Positions 1 to 8,639 of a stretch of DNA of 64,000 nt are shown here, one piece after another (positions within the stretch are counted from its first letter, which is position 1; each line of letters begins with the position of its first letter). The translations under genes were made by a program, and so were the position numbers. The notes beneath the pieces are model-generated. The model ran no database searches. It saw nothing but the letters and a program-made list of their open reading frames with translations, and was not told the origin of the DNA. Source of the stretch: Haemonchus contortus (lineage: Eukaryota; Nematoda; Chromadorea; Rhabditida; Trichostrongylidae). The stretch spans positions 35,747,145 to 35,811,144 of the forward strand of contig LS997565.1 of assembly GCA_000469685.2 (NCBI GenBank). The letters are read 5' to 3'.

Positions 1-100
1 CGCCTATCATTGGGGCACAAATTTGAAGTGGGATAGACAAGTAGCATCACCTGACCCTACTTATACAATCTACTTGAAACCCGTGCCCCAATGATAGGCG
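1..100. repeat. 100-bp foldback (imperfect palindrome)
   Basis: The first 18 bases are the exact reverse complement of bases 83-100. The inner parts also pair imperfectly, at roughly 17 of 23 positions, so the whole 100 bp can fold into one hairpin. This could be a tiny foldback MITE or the visible part of a larger palindrome cut by the window edge. No target-site duplication can be judged because the left flank is missing. Confidence 0.8.
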
Positions 101-744
101 CCAAAGCCTTTTTAATAACCACGAATTTCGCCGCGCGGTTTGCCGCGTCAAATCAGTTCTGGGTGAATGTACCAAACCCGGGCCTCAGCATTGTTGGTAT
201 TATAATTGTATGTCTTTATTCTGCTGATGCCCTATTCTACTTGTTATTTATTCAAACTCTGATTTTTGAAACTCGTTTTCTGCCGGGATGCTCCTCCTCT
301 CGATTTCCATCTGCTTTTTCTTCGTTTGTGATTTTTTATTTGGTATATTTAAGGCTTCGAGCAGGTATTCTGTTATACCTCGCTTGTTGACTCTATTACT
401 TTAAGTGCTTCATATGTTTACATCAGAATTTCAAATCCCATTGAAGACCGCATCGCCGCCGGCGAGCTACACCCTGTCGTGCTCCTGAGACCGCGTGACA
501 GTGGTATCAGTTATGTATTATATTCATTTTGGATTTTTTGGCGCTCTCAATATCAAGGGGCTTTATGACCTTCTAGCGAATTTCGAGAACAAAAAGTGGT
601 GGACTGAACGTCGTTTGCTTCCAACTATAGTAACGAGAGCAAAGAAAGGTCCCACTGAGGACAGTGTTGAAAAGGCACAACCAAGCGTTACCAATCGATA
701 AATTACACAAGCCGGTTGAGATAGTTACCAAACCATCCACTTCG
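101..744. other. Intergenic stretch, no gene seen
   Basis: No exon with plausible splice sites and no similarity to a known protein family was found. The open frames here are short and mostly lack biased composition. The block lies outside the large inverted repeat and has no mirror copy on the right. Confidence 0.5.
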
Positions 745-880
745 ATAGAGTCTCTGCGATGAATGAATTCTGAATGGATCACACTTTTGTGTCATTCTTT
801 TTCCTCCTATAAAGAAACGCAGAGGAAGCGAAAGCTGATGAGAGGTTCTGAATTGACATGCCGACTTGAGCCACAGCCAA
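745..880 (+). pseudogene. Degraded ShKT-gene remnant at the left breakpoint
   Basis: Bases 750-800 align with the sequence just upstream of the ShKT pseudogene exon at 4089 (shared pieces ATTCTxAATGGATC and TGTCATTCT). Bases 811-845 resemble the start of the ShKT exon (pattern AACGCAGAGGAAGCGAAAGC). No domain is intact. The outer edge of the left palindrome arm falls inside this remnant, at about 790. Its mirror at about 25,030-25,113 keeps only the arm-internal half. Confidence 0.5.
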
Positions 881-1386
881 AGTGTTCCACTGCAGGTCCT
901 CAAACTTTGGTCACTGCTGAAAAAAGGGCTGAATTCGTGAATTTCTCTCTTAGTTGCTTAGGTCTGTCTATGTGAGCAAGTGACTTTGAGAATCCTAGTC
1001 CGTGCCCCTGTACACATCTTTTGTTGCGTTTAGACCTTCAGCCCTCACACAGTAATAGACGTCTCCGATTACAATGTGCATTGGAGGCTCACTTTACCTT
1101 CGAATCTATTCCGACTCATCGAGAAACGTTTTCGAAGAAGTACTCAACCAAGAAGCGTGACTTCCCCTACTAATGCTGGAGTCCGAATTGATAGAGGTCT
1201 GGCATGTCGTTTCGAATTTGGTTGCAATTTCGTAGTATACTAATTCTCTTCAGCTACTGATACCTTCGCAGGAGCAAATCAGAATAAATATCTTTTCGGG
1301 TTTCGTTTAAGAGAATGATTCGACCGGAATCCGAATACAGATAGTTGAGAAGTATTTATTCTAGTGCAACAGGTATCTGACACCTG

Positions 1387-1771
1387 TTACTCACAAAGAC
1401 CACACGACTTAGCACAGTATTCCTTCGCAATCGCGTGATAGTTAGGGGTTATGCATGGAGGCTCATTGTCTTCTGCTTGAGGTGTTTGCATGTATTCACA
1501 GAACCTTTCGCCTGCTTTCGTCTCCGCCGCTTTATCCACGCACGGCTGAAAAGATCAAGTGAGACGGGAATGAGCTACATTCAATGTCTATACGTTGTTT
1601 GTTGCAACCTCTATGAGAGCGGGTCGGCTGTATTTCCTATAGAATAAATACCAAGAATACAAGACAAGACTCCTTCTGTATTGATAATCGCTGTTGCATA
1701 TTATAACTCACTTCCGCTACACTTGTGAAGGCGTTGAGTAGGGCAAGAGCGCAGACAAAGTAGAAGAACAT
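1387..1771 (-). CDS. Secreted single-domain ShKT peptide (copy L1)
   Basis: Two exons encode a 72-residue precursor. Exon 1 (1771-1712) is a 20-codon signal peptide beginning MFFYFVC and ending just before a GTGAGT donor. Exon 2 (1545-1387) follows a TTTTCAG acceptor in phase 0 and encodes 52 residues with exactly six cysteines spaced C-x13-C-x14-C-x12-C-x3-C-x2-C, ending CGLCE. That is the ShKT (SXC) framework, which in nematodes occurs in secreted proteins, some of them potassium-channel blocking or immunomodulatory. The activity of this one is unknown. The start is the only in-frame ATG before the hydrophobic stretch. A TATAAAT element lies 52 bp upstream. The gene is divergent from copy L2, sharing an 810-bp intergenic region. 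It is intact and its mirror at 24,137-24,521 is also intact. Confidence 0.85.
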
Positions 1772-1816
1772 TTTGGATGTTGCTGGAAAAGTGATAGACT
1801 GCGGTAGTGCCACATC

Positions 1817-1823
1817 ATTTATA
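1817..1823 (-). promoter_or_regulatory. TATA-like element of ShKT copy L1
   Basis: TATAAAT lies 52 bp before the ATG at 1771. The same heptamer sits at 51-52 bp before the ATG in copies L2 and L3, so the spacing is kept although the rest of the L2 promoter differs. A core-promoter role is inferred from position only. Confidence 0.5.
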
Positions 1824-2530
1824 ATGAACCATGGGTGATCCTTTGATCAGGGCTAGAACTGTGTAAACAAACTCCAAAGTGCTGATAAAACTCTTCGCAA
1901 ATAATTTCCAATCTAATACGGCCCTGTCGGATACTCCTGAAAAACGATAACTGCGCGAACTAGAAACCATAATAATTCTGCGAATTCCGGCCACTTTCGT
2001 GGAAGCTGAAATTTGCTTGTTTCTGAATCGAACGCCTATCAATGTTATCACTAAAGCCTTCAAAGGTCCAATAGAGTTTATCCTAGTGAAAATAGAAGAC
2101 CTAACTTGTAATGGTAGCACTCTTCCTGCGTCCTTACTAATATAATCGCACAGCAATATTGGCTGCATAACCGAATGATTGAACTTCGGAATGATTATGC
2201 CTTTTTGAGATAAGAAGTAGAATCCTGCCAAAGTAGTTCATACCATTCAAGTAAATTTTGCAAATGTATTATTCGAGTTAAAGCTTCTTCGTCGCAGATG
2301 GTTAGAGCGGTTTTGAGCATAGAAGCCGTCCATTGCCAATCATTCTGTGTAGGTGAAATAGAAGCCCACAATTCACAAAATATTGCACTTTCTCATTGTA
2401 TAATATCATTTGCTGACATAAAAATGTAGAACAATGGCAAATTGTGCAGTATTTGCGAGAACCCTCTTCTGCTTGACCGGATTCGCTCACCGTGAATTGC
2501 CCTGTTGAAAAAAAAACGCTCTTCATTTAG

Positions 2531-2537
2531 TATAAAT
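2531..2537 (+). promoter_or_regulatory. TATA-like element of ShKT copy L2
   Basis: TATAAAT lies 51 bp before the ATG at 2582, in a context that differs from L1 and L3, which makes the preserved position more meaningful. Confidence 0.5.
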
Positions 2538-2581
2538 TGCTTCAGGTCATAGACCTCATCACAGATCTAGTGGCATCCAAA

Positions 2582-2966
2582 ATGTTCTTCTACCTTATTT
2601 GCACGCTTGTTCTACTCAACGCCTTCACAAGTGAAGCGGAAGTAAGTTATCATATCCAGTAGCGACTAGCAAAACTAAAGGAGGCTTGTCTTGTATTCTG
2701 GATATTTATTCTGTAGGAAATACAGCCGACCCGCTTTCGTAGAGGTTGTAACAAACAACGTATAAACATTGAATGTAGTTTATTCCCGTCTCACTTGATC
2801 TTTTCAGCCGTGCGTGGATAAAGCGGCGGAGACGAAAGCGGGCGAAAGGTTCTGCGAATACATGCAAACACCTCAAGCAGAAGACAATGAGCCTCCATGC
2901 ATAACCCCCAACTATCACGCGATTGCGAAGGAATACTGTGCTAAGTCGTGTGGTCTTTGTGAATGA
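2582..2966 (+). CDS. Secreted single-domain ShKT peptide (copy L2)
   Basis: Two exons, 2582-2641 (signal peptide, 20 codons, donor GTAAG) and 2808-2966 (mature ShKT domain, acceptor TTTTCAG). The second exon has the six-cysteine pattern C-x13-C-x14-C-x12-C-x3-C-x2-C. Compared with copy L3, the six base differences in exon 2 are all silent, stop codon included (TGA against TAA). The five changed codons in exon 1 are all replacements (Phe5Leu, Val6Ile, Ala8Thr, Ala10Val, Val18Glu, L3 to L2). The 3' flank differs from the other copies and has its own AATAAA at 2991-2996. The gene is head to head with L1. The mirror copy on the right arm is broken by a nonsense codon. Function beyond a secreted disulfide-rich peptide is not known. 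Confidence 0.85.
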
Positions 2967-2990
2967 TACTCTTTTTTTCCTATGTAAAGA

Positions 2991-2996
2991 AATAAA
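2991..2996 (+). terminator. Poly(A) signal of ShKT copy L2
   Basis: A canonical AATAAA begins 25 bases after the TGA stop of copy L2. Confidence 0.6.
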
Positions 2997-4088
2997 CTTT
3001 TTAGAAATTCTTCCTCCCGTTAAACTTTTTGAGTGCTTACAGTTTACCGGAATATTTTGCGATCCACTACTTGAGGAACCGAGACTGTATCTTACTAAGT
3101 TGGCGATTCACGGAGGTTTATATGCACAAGTTATATTTTTCTAAAGTAAAAAAAACTGCATGCAAATAGTGTAACTAGTTGGGTGGATGAAAGCCTCACC
3201 ATTGTTGTTGCACTGGGACGAATAAGGACCGCACTGTGTTGCCCTGCAGCCTGAATCCCAGCCTAATTCAAAATCGTTTTCATGTTCTTCAGAATGTGAT
3301 CTATTGAGCAGTCACTGATTGCATCTGCAACTGAAAAACGAACTGAGTTAGAAAGGTTCGCAGCTGAGCTACAATGAGAGGATACACCATATTCCCGAGC
3401 CCCTTATAGGACTACAGAGATTCAATCACATGTACGAGCGGACACGGCATATACATATACATCGATGCGCATGTTAGGTAATTCTGTGTGGCCTAGGCGA
3501 ATATGTGACACACCCATTGCCGTGGCTCGCTACGCTGTATCACTTATCCACGGCCCCTCATCTACGGTCTCACTCAAAAACAACATAGAAACATCTGTCA
3601 TACCCCATACACACGATACCACTTTACCCGGAAATCCGTCTATGTTTCAACTACTAAAACAGCCATTTAGAGTGAAGTACTTAAGAGTAGAGGCTGGTGG
3701 AAATATCCTGACATGAATCGTACTTGTATCTGGCAGAACGCAGATCGCTTTATCTACATCGGCACTGAGCCTTAATAAAATTCTCACTGAACCTACAGGA
3801 TTGAACATACCGTGAACCAACATAGTTTCTTTGAAAACTCAGGCAGTGGGTGTATGGTTGGCTCCTTAATCTGTTTCAAGCACTCACGAGATTTGGTTAT
3901 AAAGTCACTTTTGAGAGTTGTACAATGTCTACTTTGATGTTTAATTCTTTTGAACGATCCTTCCGGTTTTTATGATAACGTTACCCTTTATATCTATTTT
4001 TGTGGAAATACCAAGCAATCACTCCAATAGTCTTTGCGACGTAAGGATTCTAAATGGATCTCATGTATATGTCATTCTCTCTTTCTAG

Positions 4089-4237
4089 CCGATAAGACGA
4101 TGGAAACGAAAGTAGGAGAAAAGTCCTGCGAATACATGCGAGCTTCTCGAACTCCGAACACGGAGCTCCTCTGCAAGGCCGCAGACTATCAGGAAGCTGC
4201 AAAGGAATACTGCGCCAAGCCATGAGGTCTTTGTGAG
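4089..4237 (+). pseudogene. ShKT exon-2 pseudogene, older subtype (left arm)
   Basis: A CTTTCTAG acceptor precedes an exon recognisable as ShKT by its second, third and fourth cysteine contexts (SCEYM, LLCK, EYCAK). The fifth cysteine codon, in the CGLC tail, is replaced by TGA at 4223-4225. The GGT CTT TGT GAG tail is still readable after it, so the exon was once full length. The first cysteine position is also missing. No matching signal-peptide exon was found upstream. The exon is clearly diverged from the L1-L3 group, so it represents an older duplication. The mirror at 21,671-21,819 shares the lesion, so the stop predates formation of the inverted repeat. A third copy at 25,980-26,130 has a different lesion. 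Confidence 0.8.
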
Positions 4238-4847
4238 TGGTATAAATTATTATAGTTTTCACAGGAAGGAATAAATATACATCCAAAATCAGTCCTTGAT
4301 TTTTTTTGACTGTTTTTATCGTCTTTGATGGATTTGAGTAGCATCATAACATTCGAAAATGGTTTCGCACTTTGAGGTGACCTAGTTGTTCTAAGGTGAA
4401 AACACTTTGTACAATTCCAAGCCAAAGGAGTGACAGTTATGTAGGCTTCGAACACGAGTGCCTCCTGAGTGTGTCCTTATTCGCGAACATTATTGAATAG
4501 GTCAACCCAGTTCAGACTTACTCCCGGTAGAACGCTTGTGAATAGATTCGAATGTTCACATGAAACCAAACCTGTTCTCAACCAAGAAGCGTGATTCCCC
4601 CTACTAATGCTAGAGTCCAAATTGATGGAGGTCAGGCACGTCGTTTCGAATTTCATGAGGATTTCGAGGTAGCCTAATGCATGTACTGCAAACTAAATTA
4701 CCTAGCTTCTCTTCAGCTTCTGATACCTTCGCAGAAGCAAATTAGAATAAGTCCTTTCGGGTTTCGCATAAGAGAATGATTCAAACGGAAACCAAAGACA
4801 GATTGTTGAGAAGTATTTATTCTAGTGCAACAGGTATCTGACACCTG

Positions 4848-4898
4848 TTACTCACAAAGACCACACGACTTAGCACAGTATTCCTTCGCAATCTCGTG
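4848..4898 (-). pseudogene. 48-bp 3' scrap of a ShKT exon
   Basis: Only the last 16 codons of exon 2 and the stop remain (EYCAKSCGLCE on the minus strand). The sequence then jumps directly to the shared upstream region used by copy L3. This is what a deletion of the divergent partner of L3 would leave, as L1 and L2 form a divergent pair around homologous DNA. Confidence 0.7.
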
Positions 4899-5497
4899 CT
4901 CTATAATCGAAACCGCTCTAATCATCTGCGACGAAGAAGCTTTAACTCGAATAATACATTTGAAAATTTACTTGAATGGTATGAACTACTTTGGGAGGAT
5001 TCTACTTCTTATCTCAAAAAGGCAAAATCATCCCAAGATTCAATCATTCGGTTATGTAGCCAATATTGCAGTGCGATTATATTAGTAAGGACAGTATAAT
5101 AACACTAAATGATCACCAACTGCCTCTCTTTAAAGGTATTCTACCCTTTTTTCTGATAAGCATAGAAATGGCCGTCTAGCAGGTGGAATCGTTTTGAAGA
5201 GAGCTACCATTACAAGCTAGGTCTTCTATTTTCACTAGGATAAACTCTATGGGACCTTTGAAGGCTTTAGTGATAACATTGATAAGCGGTCGATTCGGAA
5301 ACAAGCAAAATTAAGCTTCCACGAAAGTGGCCGGAATTTGCAGAATTAGTATGATTTCTGGTTCGCGCAGTTATCGTTTTTCAGGAGTATCCGACAGGAC
5401 CGTATTAGATTGGAAATTATTTGCGAAGAGTTTTATCAGCACTTTGGAGTTTGTTTACACAGTTCTAGCCCTGATCAAAGGATCACCCATGGTTCAT

Positions 5498-5504
5498 TAT
5501 AAAT
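5498..5504 (+). promoter_or_regulatory. TATA-like element of ShKT copy L3
   Basis: TATAAAT lies 52 bp before the ATG at 5550. About 400 bp upstream is homologous to the L1 promoter region, interrupted by an L3-specific block of about 110 bp near 5100-5210. Confidence 0.5.
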
Positions 5505-5549
5505 GATGTGGGACTACCGCAGTCTATCACTTTTCCAGCAACATCCAAA

Positions 5550-5934
5550 ATGTTCTTCTACTTTGTCTGCGCTCTTGCCCTACTCAACGCCTTCACAAGT
5601 GTAGCGGAAGTGAGTTATAATATACAACAGCGATTATCAATACTGAAGGAGTCTTGTCTTGTATTCTGGGTATTTATTCTATAGGAAATACAGCCGACCC
5701 GCTCTCATAGAGGTTGCAACAAACAACGTATAGACATTGAATGTAGTTCATTCCCGTCTCACTTGATCTTTTCAGCCGTGCGTGGATAAAGCGGCGGAGA
5801 CGAAAGCAGGCGAAAGGTTCTGTGAATACATGCAAACACCTCAAGCAGAGGACAATGAGCCTCCATGCATAACCCCTAACTATCACGCGATTGCGAAGGA
5901 ATACTGTGCTAAGTCGTGTGGTCTTTGTGAGTAA
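5550..5934 (+). CDS. Secreted single-domain ShKT peptide (copy L3)
   Basis: Exon 1 (5550-5609) encodes a 20-residue signal peptide identical to that of L1. Exon 2 (5776-5934), after a TTTTCAG acceptor, encodes the same 52-residue six-cysteine ShKT domain as L1 and L2. The 3' region contains a short hairpin (AACAGGT, 7-base loop, ACCTGTT) right after the stop and AATAAA at 5961-5966. The stop-to-poly(A) segment is shared with L1 and with the scrap at 4848. The gene is likely expressed and exported, but its tissue and target cannot be seen from sequence. Its right-arm mirror (19,962-20,348) carries two one-base insertions in exon 2. Confidence 0.85.
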
Positions 5935-5966
5935 CAGGTGTCAGATACCTGTTGCACTAGAATAAA
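5934..5966 (+). terminator. 3'-UTR hairpin and poly(A) signal of ShKT copy L3
   Basis: A 7-bp stem with a GTCAGAT loop directly follows the stop codon, and AATAAA sits at 5961-5966. The same hairpin follows copies L1, R1 and R3 and the scrap at 4848, but not L2. Confidence 0.5.
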
Positions 5967-6504
5967 TACTTCTCTACAATCTGTCTTTGGTTTCCGTTTG
6001 AATCATTCTCTTAAACGAAACCCGAAAGGACATTTATTCTGATTTGCTTCTGCGAAGGTATCAAAAGCTGAAGAAAAGCTAGGTAATTTAGTTTGCAGTA
6101 CATGCATTAGGCTACTTCGAAATCCTCATGAAATTCGAAACGACGTGCCTGACCTCTATCAATGTGGACTCCAGCATTAGTAGGGGGAGTCACGATTTTT
6201 TGGTTAAGTTCCTCTTTTAAAAAAGTTGCTTGATTTATTGGGTTGGAATTGATTGGAAAGTAAACTGTTTTCGTAATTCACATTGTAATCGAACGCAGCC
6301 ACTCCTGCTTGAAGACTCCGAGGATCTGAATGAGTTGAAAAGTGTGTACAGTAGTATGAGTTAAGATTTTCGAACTCCACTTGCTCACATAGGAAAATTG
6401 TAAAATTTAAAGAGGAATTCATAAATTAAGTCCATTTTCAAGCAGAAACCGAGGTTTGGGGACCTGCCGGTTGAACACTGGATGCGATGAGTCAGTGGCA
6501 TAAT

Positions 6505-6570
6505 CACTCGCAATCTCTCACCGGCTTTCGCTTCCATTTTGTCTCCGTCATTTTGTATGGCTAAGAAGAT
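6505..6570 (-). pseudogene. Very degraded ShKT exon remnant (left arm)
   Basis: Read on the minus strand, a CTTCTTAG acceptor-like site is followed by a sequence resembling the start of the ShKT exon (GACGGAGACAAAATG, GCGAAAGCCGGTGAGAG), then stops. It lacks any complete cysteine framework. The mirror copy is near 19,330-19,395. Confidence 0.4.
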
Positions 6571-6834
6571 GGAATGCCTTAGGATGAAGCTTCTTCGAAG
6601 TGTGTCTACGAGAAGTTAATTCGAGTTGAGCCTATTTCTCCTCGTCCTTGAAATCATTCAGATTAATATTACCATATTCTTGGAACAGTTCATTCAGCGC
6701 ACCGAGCACTCCCCACTGAAATTTTATCGAAAAATGGCAGTTTCAATATCAGGATTATTCAAGAATCATTTTCACAGAGCCTCCAAATTTGCTTCAATGT
6801 GTGTTTTTCTTGATGATATATCTCTCTGGATGTA

Positions 6835-7690
6835 TTAGGTGTGTGCATTAATTTCCGCCATTTCTGCGTGCGAAAACATATTTATTACAAAATTAAAACC
6901 AAATGTACTTTAACGAATGTATTACCCATCGTTAGCTGCAACTTCTTCATATTTTTCTGGTATCTTGTTGACTCCGGATCCAAAACAGTCTTCATTCCAG
7001 AGGCAATCCTGTTATCCACCCATTTTCGCACTTCTTCGGCATTCTGAAGGCGTGCATCTACCAAACTGACTTGAATGGACCAGAATAGGTGGTAATCAGA
7101 AAGAGCAAGATCCGGAGAGTATGCGGGCTGAACAAGTTGATCCCGTCCAACAACTGCAATTTCTTTAAGGACATTCTTCGCAACATGGAGTCTGGCATGT
7201 TCGTGGTGAAACAGCACCTCATGATATTTTCTTGCGATTAACGATCGCTTTTAGGTGGGAGCATCCTACAAACTGTCAAGTTGGTGTTTGTAGCGGTCAG
7301 CAGTAACAGTTTCGTTCAGGCTCAGCAGCTCATAGTACCACCAAACGCACATACAGCATTATTTTTGGCAACGGACATTCCGCTTTCTTTGCAGACTTTT
7401 GCATGGAAGAGAAACCATCACAGCAGGTTCGCTCAGATGAAGCTTAACCTCCATAAAAGCATCCAGTGGGCTTCAATGCCAGTTTTCTTAAAACCAAAAA
7501 GCAGGAGAAGGGCCCCCTGACCAATCAGTCTGAGAACAACAGGGTTTTGGGGAAAAACTTATCTGTCTGTTCTTCAGTAGGTAGCCAATATCCTACCTTA
7601 CAGAATATAGAGGGTTTCACCGGTAAACCTCTTACATGTTTTGCGCAACGGCCCTTGGAATTCGGTGGTGGAATTAAGGCACACACCTAA
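6835..7690 (-). mobile_element. Deleted mariner-family element with intact TIRs and TA duplication (left arm)
   Basis: The element is 856 bp. Both ends read TTAGGTGTGTGC inward and are flanked by TA (6833-6834 and 7691-7692), the Tc1/mariner target duplication. The open frame 7217-6885 is the C-terminal part of a mariner transposase: the block HARLHVA, then YSPDLALSDYHLF. The second catalytic Asp (usual context HDNARPH) is replaced by Glu. The spacing from it to the last Asp (SDYHLF) is 34 residues, as in the DD34D group. Upstream, remnants such as VWWYYELL are interrupted by stops, and the N-terminal half is gone. The element cannot move by itself. The identical copy at 18,206-19,061 means it was inserted before the inverted repeat formed. 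Confidence 0.88.
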
Positions 7691-7786
7691 TATTTCAAAA
7701 TACTGCCATCTCTGAGCTTCATTTAAATTTGCTGTAAGCCGTCGAGAGGCTCGCTCGCTATTGCCACGCGGATCCTGGATTGGTAC

Positions 7787-7808
7787 CTCAAACTTGGGTA
7801 GTTGAACT
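7787..7808 (-). ncRNA. SL1-like 22-mer (left arm)
   Basis: Read on the minus strand, 19 of 22 bases match the nematode SL1 leader: it contains TACCCAAGTTTGAG and is followed directly by GT, as at an SL RNA splice donor. The TACC/GGTA pairing that closes the first SL RNA stem is kept. No clear U-rich Sm-binding site was seen downstream, so this may be a pseudogene or a chance match inside a repeat. The mirror copy is at 18,088-18,109. Confidence 0.35.
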
Positions 7809-8149
7809 TATTACATATTTTACATTATACACAATATTCTAGAAAAGGGGGGAAAATGACTGAATCTATGGAAACCTTTCACGCTTATATTCAGTGAATA
7901 ATGGGCGGAGCAAGCTGTATGTGTACATTCCTCGGTACTTCTCAGCCAGCAGATATGATATCTTCAACTTACAGAACGATTCACAGTACAAAGTACAGAA
8001 AGACACCAATAAGGAATCGACCAAATCAATCTAAGATCATAGAGAGTAGTCCCTATACTCCTAGGCAAAGCAGTGCTAGCTGGTCCTCACGTCCGAATCC
8101 TTGACTCGTCCTCTTAGAAGCATTTGCTATTACACGAGTGAATAATTAG

Positions 8150-8605
8150 CCTATCGGAAAGGCCGGAAACTACCACAAGGCGAAGAAATGGTGTTGCTCG
8201 CGAAAGAAGCAACGCAACCTCGAAGCACTTCTGTTGCGGGAACCACATGTCGACGAAAACTGTACCAGCGACCACTGGCGATTAGCCTGTAAATGCTGTA
8301 GAGCAATGGGCCATCACATGGCCTTCTGCTTTTATAACCAACACGTCACTCGCTGCATCTCATTGGAAGGTTACAGCAAGCGCCAACATGGGCTCTCCCA
8401 ATTGTGCATCATCGTCACGTCGCTCTATCGTCAAGTTGCATCGCTTCACTCAACGTCGCCGAGTCTACCTACAGTCCACCTCGTCGAAATGGTCAGCAAC
8501 GAGTCGTCCAAAAAAGTCTCATCAATCCCATTGATCGATCTCATTTCAACTCGTCTATATGTTACGATTATATATTCGCTACTGTATATTGCGAATTGTG
8601 ATATC
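8150..8605 (+). CDS. Cys-rich open frame, possible ANATO-like or zinc-knuckle exon (left arm)
   Basis: A frame open from about 8150 to the stop near 8605 has a Cys-rich core around 8190-8350: KWCC, then CTSDHW, then CKCCRAMGHHMAFC. Two readings are possible. The last block fits the zinc-knuckle pattern C-x2-C-x4-H-x4-C with Gly before His. Alternatively the CC...C...C.CC..G..A spacing resembles the anaphylatoxin-like module of fibulins. No splice sites decide exon ends, and the C-terminal third has unremarkable composition. About 135 bp of it (8250-8385) recurs at 57,720-57,870 with replacements and a stop. Whether it is translated is unknown. Confidence 0.3.
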
Positions 8606-8639
8606 TAGCGTATTGCAACATTGAGTGGCATGTATGTAA

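Noticed and set aside
1435..1647. 70-codon frames antisense to ShKT exon 2 (also at 2706, 5674, 22,990 and 24,261)
   Set aside because: They are shadows of the real exon on the opposite strand, recurring only because the exon is duplicated.
1815..2231. 138-codon open frame on minus (and its mirror at 23,677-24,093)
   Set aside because: It covers the shared promoter region upstream of a ShKT gene; the homologous block upstream of L3 does not keep the frame, so it is a chance opening.
7281..7690. Plus-strand frames inside the mariner (79 and 74 codons)
   Set aside because: They run antisense to recognisable transposase remnants and have no features of their own.
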